A DNA stretch of 64,000 bases from the NCBI RefSeq assembly GCF_030823405.1, contig NZ_JAUSXC010000001.1:2401001-2465000 (forward strand). Reading direction: 5' to 3'. Made by a program: the position numbers and the translations under genes. Positions 8,392-17,677 of this stretch are shown piece by piece; position 1 is the first letter of the stretch; each line of letters begins with the position of its first letter. Below the pieces are notes generated by a model, which was not told the DNA's origin, ran no database searches, and saw only the letters and a list, made by a program, of their open reading frames with translations. The DNA comes from Chryseobacterium ginsenosidimutans. Lineage in GTDB: Bacteria > Bacteroidota > Bacteroidia > Flavobacteriales > Weeksellaceae.

Positions 8392-11300
8392 ATGTCTATT
8401 AAAATCAAACAGAAGAATTTTAAGCCACTTATCGCACCGCTATTTTTGCTTGCGTCTGGCTTTATGTTCGGACAAAAGTCAGTAAATGATACTGTGAAGA
8501 ATAAAACAAAAGATATTGAAGAAGTGGTTGTTATCGGTTACGGAACAGTAAAAAAATCAGATCTTACGGGATCTGTATCTTCAGTATCTGCAAAAGATTT
8601 GGCGGCAACACCGGCAATGAATGCTTTACAGGCATTACAGGGGAGAGCAGCCGGACTAAATATTGTGACGGGAGGTGGTGCTCCGGGAGCGGGAGCCAAC
8701 GTAACCGTTCGTGGTGGTGCTTCTATCACTCAAGGGACAGAGCCTTTATATATTGTAGATGGTTTCCAGCTGGATAATGCTTTGAATATTATCAATCCTA
8801 ATGATATTGAAAGTATTGATGTATTAAAAGGGGCTTCAGCCATCGCAATCTACGGTTCGCGTGGTTCTAACGGTATCATAATAGTTAAAACTAAAAGCGG
8901 TAAAAAAGGAAAGGTTACGGTTAATTATAACTCTTTTATGAGTTTTGATATGCTTTCCAAGAAACTGGATATGCTTTCCAATTCAGAAGATTATGTAAAA
9001 TATCAGTATGAATTAGCACAACTCGGAGGAAAAGCTGCACAGTGGAGCAATGTTTTCGATAATAGTTTGGGGACAGATTCACCGGGATTTTATACAGGTG
9101 TATATAGCAGGATCAACAGTCGTTACGCATCTGCTCCTTCATTGGATTGGCAGAATAAGGTATTTGGCGGAACAGGGTTGACTCAAAACCAAAACTTCAA
9201 TATTTCTGCGGGTAGTGAGAAAACTCAGGTATTTATCAGTTATAATTATAATAAACAACAAGGTATTCTTGCCAATCATGATGAAACCCGCAACTCTTTG
9301 CGTGCTAATATAAAATCCGAACTTTATAAAGGGGTAAGAGTAGATTTTGGTTCTATGTTTACTTCCAATTCTGTGAATGGAGGAGGATCGTACGGTGGAA
9401 TGAAGAAAGTACTTCTTCAGCCTATTACAGGGGGAACTAAATTTACTCTGGATCAGTTATACAATACACAAACTTTTGGTGATTTTTCCGCTTTCGATTC
9501 CAGTTATGATACAGAAAACCCTTATATAGAAAATAATGCTTCTACGGCTAATAAGCGTTCACGTTCATTTGTAGCCAATGTTGGTTTGGAGATTGATTTC
9601 CTAAAAGATTTCACATTCAGAACAGCGGGACAATATACCTGGAATAGCAGTAAATCTACTGCATTTTCTGATGAAAACTCCAAAGCATTCCTCACAGATC
9701 CTGTGAATACAGGAATCAATGGAAGTATAAGCAATGGTGAATCTTACAGCTATCAGATTACTAATACACTAACTTATAATAAAACTCTTGCCGAAAAGCA
9801 TAAACTTACTGTCCTTGCCGGTACGGAAGCACTATATGGAAAATCTGAAGGTAACACTATTTCATTAAGTAAATTCCCTCCATTTGTAAACTTTGGGCTG
9901 GATCAAATCGATAATGCTACAGTAAGAGATAAAAGTGTGGACAAACCAGCTCCGATAACTCTGCTTTCTTACTTTGGACGTGTAAACTATAATTACGATA
10001 ACCGATATCTATTAACAGGTACAATACGTCGTGACGGATCTTCTAAGTTTTATCGTGATAACCAATATGGGACGTTTCTTTCTGGAGCTGCTGCATGGCG
10101 TGTTTCTCAGGAAGGATTCTGGAAAGACCATAAGATTAATAATATTATCAACGATTTGAAATTAAGGTTTGAATATGGGGAAACTGGAAACAACGATGTT
10201 CCAAGCAACTTGTGGAGAACCAATGTTATACTAACAGATTATCCATTGAATAATACAATAGGTAACCCAGCTTATGTCACGAGCCCAACCTATGGTAATA
10301 TCGATCTGCAATGGGAAGCCATGAAATCGACTAATATTGGGATAGATTTAGCATTTTTCAATAATAGAATAAAACTAACATCAGAATATTATAAAAATGA
10401 TGTAACCAACATGATATTATTAACCATACTCCCAGCTCATACAGGTTATTCAAACCAATATCAGAATGTTGGAACTATGACTAATAAAGGGTACGAATTT
10501 ACACTTAACACAGTCAATTTAAAATCGGAGAAGTTCAGATGGACGACAGATGCTAATATTGGTTTTAATAAGTCTAAAGTGACTTCTCTTGAGAATGGAA
10601 GAGACTTCAGAACATTCTCTGTAGGAAGTAACAGAGGTGGGCAGGTAACTTATTATGCCACGGTAGGGGAACAGTTGGGAGATATGTACGGATATGTTTA
10701 TCAGGGAATTTACACGACTGATGATTTTACTCAGGCACCAAACGGAACATTAACGCTAAAACCTGGCGTTGTAAAACCAGCAACAGGAACTCCTAAACCT
10801 GGAGATATGAAATTTGCTGCAGATAACGAAGCAGGAGATCAGTTTACAAGAAAATTGGTAAAAATAGGAAATGGTACGCCAGATTTTATTGGGGGTATTA
10901 GTAATAATTTTTCATACAAAGGTTTTGATTTGTCAGTATTTATGAAATTCAGCGTTGGAGGTGATATTTATAATGCAACTAAACAAAGTTTGAGTCCGTA
11001 TGCACTGTATCAGAATACACCTTCAGAATTTGGAAATAATTACTATCATTTGATTGATCCTAATACAGGACAAGCAACTAATAATTTAGTAAGATTAAAA
11101 GAGCTTAATCCTAATGAAGGTTCAAGTCTTTGGAGCTTAAGCAATACAAATACTGCTAACATTACTTATCCTTCTTCATATTATGTGGAAGATGGATCTT
11201 ATCTTAGAATTGCTCAGTTAACTCTTGGCTATAGTTTGAATAGAGAATTCCTAGAAAAAATTTCAGTAACTAATGCGCGTATTTATTTTACAGTTAATAA

Positions 11301-11439
11301 CTTAGCTACGATTACTGGTTATTCTGGCTATGACCCGGAAGTATCATCAGCAACGGGTGTTTCGATAACACCAGGATATGATAGCTCTGCCTATCCACGT
11401 TCAAGAAGTTATGTTCTTGGTATCAATTTAACTTTTTAA
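8392..11439 (+). CDS. SusC-like TonB-dependent outer-membrane transporter
   Basis: This 1015-residue outer-membrane barrel would import rhamnogalacturonan oligosaccharides with its SusD partner, powered by TonB. The signal peptide ends near ASGFMFGQ. The plug domain starts almost at once (IEEVVVIGYGTVKKSDLTGS, then ALQALQGRAAGLNI, PLYIVDGFQLDNA and GSRGSNGIIIVKTK) and the barrel ends in YVLGINLTF with a terminal Phe. It lacks the carboxypeptidase-D-like N-terminal domain found in most SusC proteins, so it is shorter than usual at that end. The SusD gene follows after 10 nt. Confidence 0.95.
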   Translation: MSIKIKQKNFKPLIAPLFLLASGFMFGQKSVNDTVKNKTKDIEEVVVIGYGTVKKSDLTGSVSSVSAKDLAATPAMNALQALQGRAAGLNIVTGGGAPGAGANVTVRGGASITQGTEPLYIVDGFQLDNALNIINPNDIESIDVLKGASAIAIYGSRGSNGIIIVKTKSGKKGKVTVNYNSFMSFDMLSKKLDMLSNSEDYVKYQYELAQLGGKAAQWSNVFDNSLGTDSPGFYTGVYSRINSRYASAPSLDWQNKVFGGTGLTQNQNFNISAGSEKTQVFISYNYNKQQGILANHDETRNSLRANIKSELYKGVRVDFGSMFTSNSVNGGGSYGGMKKVLLQPITGGTKFTLDQLYNTQTFGDFSAFDSSYDTENPYIENNASTANKRSRSFVANVGLEIDFLKDFTFRTAGQYTWNSSKSTAFSDENSKAFLTDPVNTGINGSISNGESYSYQITNTLTYNKTLAEKHKLTVLAGTEALYGKSEGNTISLSKFPPFVNFGLDQIDNATVRDKSVDKPAPITLLSYFGRVNYNYDNRYLLTGTIRRDGSSKFYRDNQYGTFLSGAAAWRVSQEGFWKDHKINNIINDLKLRFEYGETGNNDVPSNLWRTNVILTDYPLNNTIGNPAYVTSPTYGNIDLQWEAMKSTNIGIDLAFFNNRIKLTSEYYKNDVTNMILLTILPAHTGYSNQYQNVGTMTNKGYEFTLNTVNLKSEKFRWTTDANIGFNKSKVTSLENGRDFRTFSVGSNRGGQVTYYATVGEQLGDMYGYVYQGIYTTDDFTQAPNGTLTLKPGVVKPATGTPKPGDMKFAADNEAGDQFTRKLVKIGNGTPDFIGGISNNFSYKGFDLSVFMKFSVGGDIYNATKQSLSPYALYQNTPSEFGNNYYHLIDPNTGQATNNLVRLKELNPNEGSSLWSLSNTNTANITYPSSYYVEDGSYLRIAQLTLGYSLNREFLEKISVTNARIYFTVNNLATITGYSGYDPEVSSATGVSITPGYDSSAYPRSRSYVLGINLTF

Positions 11440-11449
11440 TATTTAGATC

Positions 11450-13507
11450 ATGAAAAATATAATTAAATCCACATTTATAAAAGGCTTAGTAGTAATTCCA
11501 TCTTTTTTTATCGCCGTATTGAGTATTAATTCATGTAGTGATGATTTTCTGAATCAGCCATCAACCAACACATCTGATACGGAATCGGTGTTTCAAAGTT
11601 TGGATACTGCAGACATTTATGTTCAAGGCTGTTACAGAGGTATAGTTCCTACAGAGATGTATTATCAATTAGGAGCAGGTGATACGGTGGTTCATTCTGC
11701 AGAAGATGGTACAACAAATAATTCCAAATATAATATTTGTAATTATTTCTATGATGCAAAAACACCTTATACACTTACAGGGGTATATTCAGTAATGTAC
11801 GCATCTATAGAGAGAACCAATATTGCAATCAGCGGATTAAGTAAAATGGCGGAAAGTCCAAGACGTAATGCCTTATTAGCAGAAGTAAAAGCTCTTCGTG
11901 CATTTTGTTACTATAATTTGATCAGAGTTTATGGAGATGTTCCCGCAGTTTGGATCCCATTAGTAGAAGCAGATCCTAACGATCCTAATACTCTATATCC
12001 AAAACGTACTTCCCGTGATGTAATCTACGATCGTATCATCGCTGATATGCAGGGATCAATAAATGATTTGCCGACTACCGGATCAAGTGAGCGTTTGAAA
12101 AAATCTTCTGCTAATGCTTTGTTAGCAAGAATTGCTTTGTATGCAGCAGGGTATTCTCTAAGATGGGATCTTAATACAGGAGCTCCAGGTACAATGTCTC
12201 GTCGTCCTGACAATGCGAGAGTTCAACAGCTTTATCAAATTGCAGATAATGCAGCAGCAGCTGTAATTACTGGCGGTACCAACAGTTTGGTACAGGCTCA
12301 AAGTGGTAAAAGTGGTTTTGAAGCTTTATGGTTCAATTTCTGCCAAAGAAAATTTGCAGTAAGCGATCCGGAAATGCTTTGGCACATCGCGGAATACGGA
12401 CCTAATACAAACTCAGCTTTTGGGGTCTATGCGATGGAAGGATCTCGTGGAGGAACTTATGGTTCTAGAAAAGCATTACAGTTTATTTTACCAAGCTATT
12501 ATCTGTCATTTAATCCTGGTGATACGCGTAGAGATGTTTCTTGTACTTCTTACAGTATTTATTTCTTAAATTCTGGTGCAGCAACAGATACTTGGGTTAA
12601 TGTAGGAACTACCTACTCATGTATTTTACCAGGTAAATTCAGAATGGGATGGGGTGTTGCGCCACAGGCTGCAGATGCTCGAAATCTAAACATTCCGCTT
12701 ATTAGATATGCAGATGTTTTATTAATGTATGCAGAAACTCAAAATTACCTAAACGGAGGACCTACTGCTCCGGGAATCGCAGCTTTAATGCAGGTGAGAA
12801 ACCGTGCAGGAATAGGTTCAGTACCGGTTCCAGGCGGTCAACAAGCGTTTGAAAGTGCTATTGTTCAGGAGCGTAAATGGGAATTTGCAGGAGAATTTAA
12901 TCTTCGTACCGATTTAATTCGTATGAATCGTATTGCTAGCGAAATTGATGCTACAAAACAAGCAATGAAAAATTTATCGAACAAAACTGGTCAATATGCT
13001 AATACACCTGCTTTGCGTTTGTATAAATTTGAAAAGAATGCACAGGTTTATGGAGATCCATTCTTGGCACTTAAATATATTGAAATAACAAGCCCTGCAG
13101 AAATTGCAGTCGTTCAAAACGTTCCTACTGCTGCTGCAGATTTTGCGGCATATCAGACAGCTTTGGCAAGTATAGTTACAGCACATGGACAAACGATAGC
13201 TGCTGGTGACAAATGGTATCCTACGAAGATGTTTGAAGCGTATACAAGTACTTTTAATGGGAATGCAAGAAAAGCTGTAGGATTTACAGGTGGATTTAAT
13301 GCTATTCAGGTTGGAGCAATTATTTATACAAAACCAACTGGTTCGGCTGAAAATGGAGGAACATATCCAAACTGGATCGAAGGTGGTGGAGATGGTCTTT
13401 TCTACGGGTTTGTGCCTAATAAAACAGAATTGCTTCCTTTTGCGGCTGCTTCTGCAGGCCATCCTTTAGTAGATAACCCGAATCTGACACAGCTTCCTGG
13501 ATATTAA
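11450..13507 (+). CDS. SusD/RagB-like surface glycan-binding lipoprotein
   Basis: This 685-residue lipoprotein would act as the lid and glycan-capture partner of the SusC transporter on the cell surface. The lipobox ends in SINSC (Cys about residue 29), followed by SDDFLNQPS, typical of SusD. TPR-like helices are visible (ALLAEVKALRAFCYYNLIRVYGDVP), as are the C-terminal family signatures (LIRYADVLLMYAETQNYLNGG, AIVQERKWEFAGEFNLRTDLIR). It is longer than typical SusD proteins because of an extended C-terminal region. The pair with SusC and the sugar genes around it indicate rhamnogalacturonan as ligand; that specificity is inferred. Confidence 0.94.
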   Translation: MKNIIKSTFIKGLVVIPSFFIAVLSINSCSDDFLNQPSTNTSDTESVFQSLDTADIYVQGCYRGIVPTEMYYQLGAGDTVVHSAEDGTTNNSKYNICNYFYDAKTPYTLTGVYSVMYASIERTNIAISGLSKMAESPRRNALLAEVKALRAFCYYNLIRVYGDVPAVWIPLVEADPNDPNTLYPKRTSRDVIYDRIIADMQGSINDLPTTGSSERLKKSSANALLARIALYAAGYSLRWDLNTGAPGTMSRRPDNARVQQLYQIADNAAAAVITGGTNSLVQAQSGKSGFEALWFNFCQRKFAVSDPEMLWHIAEYGPNTNSAFGVYAMEGSRGGTYGSRKALQFILPSYYLSFNPGDTRRDVSCTSYSIYFLNSGAATDTWVNVGTTYSCILPGKFRMGWGVAPQAADARNLNIPLIRYADVLLMYAETQNYLNGGPTAPGIAALMQVRNRAGIGSVPVPGGQQAFESAIVQERKWEFAGEFNLRTDLIRMNRIASEIDATKQAMKNLSNKTGQYANTPALRLYKFEKNAQVYGDPFLALKYIEITSPAEIAVVQNVPTAAADFAAYQTALASIVTAHGQTIAAGDKWYPTKMFEAYTSTFNGNARKAVGFTGGFNAIQVGAIIYTKPTGSAENGGTYPNWIEGGGDGLFYGFVPNKTELLPFAAASAGHPLVDNPNLTQLPGY

Positions 13508-13644
13508 TCAAACTTAACACTAATCACAAAATATTAATTATAAATAACCTTAGTTAGATTGTTGTAGGATCAATTTTAAGGAAGAATTAAGTTACAATAG
13601 AATTTAACATTAATTTATCTTTAAATGCAGTATTTACCAGTATA

Positions 13645-13656
13645 GTACGGGATGCT
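13645..13656. promoter_or_regulatory. Possible degenerate GGGAT site before the aldolase gene
   Basis: TACGGGATGCTG, 55 nt before the aldolase/dehydrogenase start, resembles the GCAGGATGCC half of the susC upstream site. The match is weak. The rest of the 203-nt gap (13508-13710) is AT-rich with nothing else seen. Confidence 0.2.
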
Positions 13657-13710
13657 GTAAAAAATATAACAATCTAATTTTGGCTTAAAATTCAGAAATA
13701 TAAGTAAACA

Positions 13711-15813
13711 ATGGAAAAAGTAAAAACATTCAAATATGTAGACTATTTATGGGATGAGAACAAAGCAGCATCTTTGGGAGATGATCAGGTTGCTTTATTT
13801 TTGTACCGTTCAAACATTTTAGGGGCAGATCTTAGAATTACCAATTATGGTGGAGGTAACACAAGTTGCAAAACCATCGAAAAAGACCCATTGACCAATG
13901 AAGAAGTTGAAGTAATGTGGGTAAAAGGTTCAGGTGGTGACATCGGAACTTTGACAAGAAAAGGAATTGCGGGATTATATACGGAAAGATTGAGAAATCT
14001 TAAAAATGTTTACGGAGGTTTAGCAGACGAAGACAGAATGGTAGGCTTATTCGACCACTGTATTTTCGATCTGGAAAGTAAAGCTCCTTCTATCGATACA
14101 CCTCTACACGGTTTACTTCCATTTAAACATATCGATCACCTTCATCCGGATGCTTTAATTGCAGTTGCAGCAGCAAAAGACAGCGAAAAAATCACCAAAG
14201 AAATCTGGGGCGATACAATGGGTTGGGTTCCTTGGCAACGTCCTGGCTTTGATTTAGGATTACAATTGGAAAAATGTTTAGCTGATAATCCAGGAATCAG
14301 AGGAATCGTTTTAGGCAGCCACGGTTTGTTTACTTGGGGAGATACTTCATACGAATCTTACATCAATAGTTTAGAAGTTATCGAAATGGCTTCTGAATAT
14401 ATCGCTAAAAAAATCGAAGAAAAAGGACAGGTTTTTGGCGGACAAAAAGTAGAATCTCTTCCCGCTGACGAACGTAAAAACAAAGCAGCTCAGTTGATAC
14501 CTTTGTTAAGAGGTTTGGCTTCTTCTGAGAATAGAATGGTTGGTCATTTTACAGACAGCGATGTTGTTTTAGAATACATCAACAGTAATGATTTGGAAAG
14601 ATTGGCTCCGCTTGGAACTTCTTGTCCGGATCACTTTTTAAGAACGAAGATTCAGCCTTTGGTGTTGACTTTAGATAAAAACGAAGATTTAAGCGATTCT
14701 GAAGCTATTTTAGATAAATTAAATCCTCTTTTCGAACAATACAGACAGGAATATAAAGAATATTACGAAACTTGTAAACATCCAAACAGCCCTGCAATGC
14801 GTGATCCGAATCCGGTGATCATCATTTATCCGGGAGTAGGAATGTTCAGTTTCTCAAAAGATAAGCAGACGACTCGTGTTGCCAACGAATTTTATGTGAA
14901 TGCAATCAACGTAATGCGTGGTGCAGAAGCTATTTCTGAATATACTTCGTTACCAAGACAGGAAGCCTTCGATATCGAATACTGGTTGTTGGAAGAAGCA
15001 AAATTGCAAAGAATGCCTAAAGAAAAACCACTTTCAAGAAAAGTAGCGATCGTAACAGGTGCAGGTGGTGGAATCGGACAGGCAATCGCTGATAAAATGA
15101 TTCAGGAAGGTGCTGTTGTGGTTTATACAGATCTAAATCAGGATGCTGTGGAATCGGTTACCGAAAAATACAGCAAAGACCAGGCTGTGTCTGTACAATG
15201 TGATGTGACAAACGAAGAATCTATAGCAAATGCTTTCAAAGAAGCCGTTTTAGCATTCGGTGGAGTAGATATCATCGTACATTCTGCTGGTTTGGCAATT
15301 TCTAAATCTTTAGAAGATACAACCACAAAAGACTGGGATTTACTTGAAAATGTTTTGGTAAAAGGTCAGTTTTTGATGGCAAAAAGTGGAGTTGAGGTTA
15401 TGAAAAAGCAAAATTTAGGCGGAGATATCGTAAATATTGCAAGTAAAAACGGATTGGTTGCAGGGCCAAACAACGTAGCCTACGGAACTGCGAAAGCAGC
15501 TCAACAGCATATGACAAGATTGTTGGCAGCAGAATTGGCAGCAGATAAGATCCGTGTGAATGTTGTAAATCCTGACGGTGTAATCGTAGGAAGTAAAATC
15601 TGGGAGGGTTCTTGGGCAGAAGGCCGTGCAAAAGCAAACGGAATTACTGTAGAAGAATTGCCTGCATTTTATGCAAAAAGAAATTTATTAAACGAAATTA
15701 TTCTTCCTGAAGACATCGCAAACGGCGTTTTCGCTTGTGTGGCAATCTTAGATAAAACAACAGGAAATATCATCAATGTAGATGGCGGAATGGCGAATGC
15801 TTTTCCAAGATAA
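13711..15813 (+). CDS. rhaEW: Bifunctional L-rhamnulose-1-phosphate aldolase / L-lactaldehyde dehydrogenase
   Basis: This 700-residue cytoplasmic fusion enzyme splits L-rhamnulose 1-phosphate into DHAP and L-lactaldehyde and then oxidises the aldehyde to L-lactate. Residues about 20-410 are a class II aldolase/adducin-like domain with a metal-site region (HIDHLHPDALIAVAAAKD). Residues about 440-700 are a short-chain dehydrogenase with the nucleotide-binding VTGAGGGIGQAIADKM, an active-site YGTAKAAQQH (YxxxK) and NVVNPDGV. The architecture matches the RhaEW type known from Bacillus YuxG. It heads the cytoplasmic rhamnose genes (isomerase, kinase, lactate dehydrogenase). The start ATG at 13711 fits the fusion family's N-terminus. 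Confidence 0.93.
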   Translation: MEKVKTFKYVDYLWDENKAASLGDDQVALFLYRSNILGADLRITNYGGGNTSCKTIEKDPLTNEEVEVMWVKGSGGDIGTLTRKGIAGLYTERLRNLKNVYGGLADEDRMVGLFDHCIFDLESKAPSIDTPLHGLLPFKHIDHLHPDALIAVAAAKDSEKITKEIWGDTMGWVPWQRPGFDLGLQLEKCLADNPGIRGIVLGSHGLFTWGDTSYESYINSLEVIEMASEYIAKKIEEKGQVFGGQKVESLPADERKNKAAQLIPLLRGLASSENRMVGHFTDSDVVLEYINSNDLERLAPLGTSCPDHFLRTKIQPLVLTLDKNEDLSDSEAILDKLNPLFEQYRQEYKEYYETCKHPNSPAMRDPNPVIIIYPGVGMFSFSKDKQTTRVANEFYVNAINVMRGAEAISEYTSLPRQEAFDIEYWLLEEAKLQRMPKEKPLSRKVAIVTGAGGGIGQAIADKMIQEGAVVVYTDLNQDAVESVTEKYSKDQAVSVQCDVTNEESIANAFKEAVLAFGGVDIIVHSAGLAISKSLEDTTTKDWDLLENVLVKGQFLMAKSGVEVMKKQNLGGDIVNIASKNGLVAGPNNVAYGTAKAAQQHMTRLLAAELAADKIRVNVVNPDGVIVGSKIWEGSWAEGRAKANGITVEELPAFYAKRNLLNEIILPEDIANGVFACVAILDKTTGNIINVDGGMANAFPR

Positions 15814-15835
15814 TTATTGATTAATATATTTATTT

Positions 15836-15916
15836 GGGCAGCTTAATCCGCCCTCCGTTCCCGCTTTTTGCTCGTCGTACCTCCTCGCAAAAAGAGCTTC
15901 ACTCAGGTCGGGCTGC
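15836..15916. repeat. GGGCAGC...GGGCTGC intergenic repeat element, copy R2
   Basis: This is an 81-bp relative of the element at 2569-2651, sharing GGGCAGCTT, TCCGCC, CCCGC, TTTTTGCTCGTCGTACCTCC and GTCGGGCTGC. It lies between the aldolase fusion and the isomerase gene. Confidence 0.75.
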
Positions 15917-15979
15917 GAGATTCGACAGTAATTGAAGCGTTGGATCAAATATTTAATGTTAATTTTAATCAATCAATTC

Positions 15980-16012
15980 AACCTTGTCAAGGTTCAAAAC
16001 CCTGATAAGGTT
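15980..16012. repeat. Imperfect AACCTTG...CAAGGTT-type palindrome next to R2
   Basis: The near-complementary arms AACCTTGTCAAGGTT and AAACCCTGATAAGGTT are separated by CA. The palindrome ends 16 nt before the isomerase ATG, so it could affect translation of that gene. It parallels the perfect palindromes at 2668 and 47767. Confidence 0.6.
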
Positions 16013-16028
16013 AATTAAAAATCAAATT

Positions 16029-17309
16029 ATGATTATAGGAAAAGATATCATTGAACAATATAATAAAGCGGAAATTGAAAACTTTAATACAGATTTCGAT
16101 TTCTTACAAAATAAATTAACAAAATCAGGCGCAAATGTTACTGAGATTGTCAACAAAATTGCCGATTTTCAGGTGGCGATTCCAAGTTGGGCTTTAGGTG
16201 CAGGAGGAACCCGTTTTGGGAGATTTTCTTACGGTGGCGAACCTTCTTCTTTGGAACAAAAATTAGATGACGTAGGTTTGATTCACGCTCTTACGCATTC
16301 TGCCGGAGCTATTTCGTTGCATATTCCTTGGGATATCCCAAATGATGTTGCAGCAATTAAGGAAAAAGCTGTTTCTCACGGATTGATCTTTGATGCGATG
16401 AATTCAAACACATTTCAGGATCAGGCGGGTGCAAAACACTCTTATAAATTTGGTTCTTTGAACGCTGTGAACGAAGATTCAAGAGCTTATGCAGTGGAAC
16501 ACAACAAAGAAGTAATCAGAATCGGAAAAGAACTAGGCTCAAAAAGTTTAACCGTTTGGTTGGCAGACGGGGCAAGTTTTCCGGGACAGTTGAATTTCCA
16601 GACGGCTTTATCAAACACTGAAAAAAGTTTAAAAGAAATCTACGCAGGAATGCCGGAAGACTGGAAATTGTTCATCGAGTACAAACCTTACGAACCAAAT
16701 TTCTATTCAACAACAATCCAGGATTGGGGAACGTCGTTTATGTTGGCAAATGCTTGTGGAGAAAGAGCTTACACATTGGTAGATTTAGGTCATCATTTAC
16801 CGAATACCAATATTGAGCAGATCGTTGCAACCTTAATGTATAAAGGAAAATTGGGTGGATTCCACTTCAATGACAGCAAGTATGGAGATGATGATTTAAC
16901 GGTTGGTTCTATTAAACCTTATGCTTTATTCTTGATTTTCAATGAATTGGTTTATGGTATGGAAAACAACGCCAACAATCCTTATCCGGCTTGGATGATC
17001 GATGCAAGTCACAACATCAAAGATCCGTTAGAAGATTTATTACAATCTTTGGAAGCTATCTTAATTGCTTATGCGACAGCTCTTTTAGTTGATCAGAAAG
17101 CATTAAAAACAGCTCAGTTAAACAATGATGTCGTTGGTGCACAGGATATTTTGCAGAATGCATACAGAACAGACGTTCGTCCGTTATTAAGAGCTGCAAG
17201 ATTACAGACAGGAGCTGCACTGGATCCGATTGCGGCTTACAGAAACTTAAAGGTAAGAGAAAACTTAATTACCGAAAGAGGTTTAGAAACTAAAGCAACC
17301 GGATTATAA
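16029..17309 (+). CDS. rhaI: L-rhamnose isomerase (RhaI type)
   Basis: This 426-residue cytoplasmic enzyme converts L-rhamnose to L-rhamnulose, the first step of the pathway. It belongs to the xylose-isomerase-like TIM-barrel group. Metal and active-site stretches are visible as LFIEYKPYEPNFYSTT, LVDLGHHLPNTN, GGFHFNDSKYGDDDLTVGS and WMIDASHNIKDPLEDL. The open frame extends upstream to a TTG at 15984, but that lies inside a palindromic repeat, so the ATG at 16029 (MIIGKDIIEQYNKAEIE) is chosen. Its neighbours are the aldolase fusion upstream and the kinase downstream. Confidence 0.9.
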   Translation: MIIGKDIIEQYNKAEIENFNTDFDFLQNKLTKSGANVTEIVNKIADFQVAIPSWALGAGGTRFGRFSYGGEPSSLEQKLDDVGLIHALTHSAGAISLHIPWDIPNDVAAIKEKAVSHGLIFDAMNSNTFQDQAGAKHSYKFGSLNAVNEDSRAYAVEHNKEVIRIGKELGSKSLTVWLADGASFPGQLNFQTALSNTEKSLKEIYAGMPEDWKLFIEYKPYEPNFYSTTIQDWGTSFMLANACGERAYTLVDLGHHLPNTNIEQIVATLMYKGKLGGFHFNDSKYGDDDLTVGSIKPYALFLIFNELVYGMENNANNPYPAWMIDASHNIKDPLEDLLQSLEAILIAYATALLVDQKALKTAQLNNDVVGAQDILQNAYRTDVRPLLRAARLQTGAALDPIAAYRNLKVRENLITERGLETKATGL

Positions 17310-17677
17310 TCCCCGCTTTAAAAATTGATAATTCCAACTTTTGAGTGCAATCGAAAGTTTTTATTATATGTATCCTTATATTTTTATCATTAAGGTTGAA
17401 AGTGTTTAGATTATTAGGGTTTTAAGCATTGCTGCTTTAAGAAATTAGTGAATTTTTTCTTATTGCATCTTAATATCTGAACACTCCTTAATGGTTGAAA
17501 ATAATTTTTAAATGAAAATCTAATTTATAATCTTTGCTGAGTCAAATGCCTTTACGAAAGAGAAATATACATTACTTAGGTATAAAATCTTTGCGAATTT
17601 TGCGTTAAAATAGATTGCTCATAATGACAAAAACAGTTAGATTTAAAATCATAAAATTCAATTAATTCATCGCAAGA
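17310..17677. other. AT-rich intergenic gap between isomerase and kinase
   Basis: No gene was found in these 368 nt. A CTTTGCGAATTTTGCGTTAAA stretch near 17588-17608 resembles TTTGCG-rich sequences at 20270-20283, 20479-20490 and 20530-20543. These look like remnants of a common Flavobacteria intergenic repeat. A separate kinase promoter may lie here but was not located. Confidence 0.35.

Noticed and set aside
15984..16028. Upstream TTG extension of the rhamnose isomerase (15 extra residues)
   Set aside because: It begins inside an intergenic palindrome, and the extra residues look unlike an isomerase N-terminus; the ATG at 16029 fits.
17588..17608. TTTGCG-rich stretch as a promoter for the kinase gene
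   Set aside because: The same words recur in other non-coding gaps and in a terminator stem, so a degenerate repeat is likelier than a promoter.
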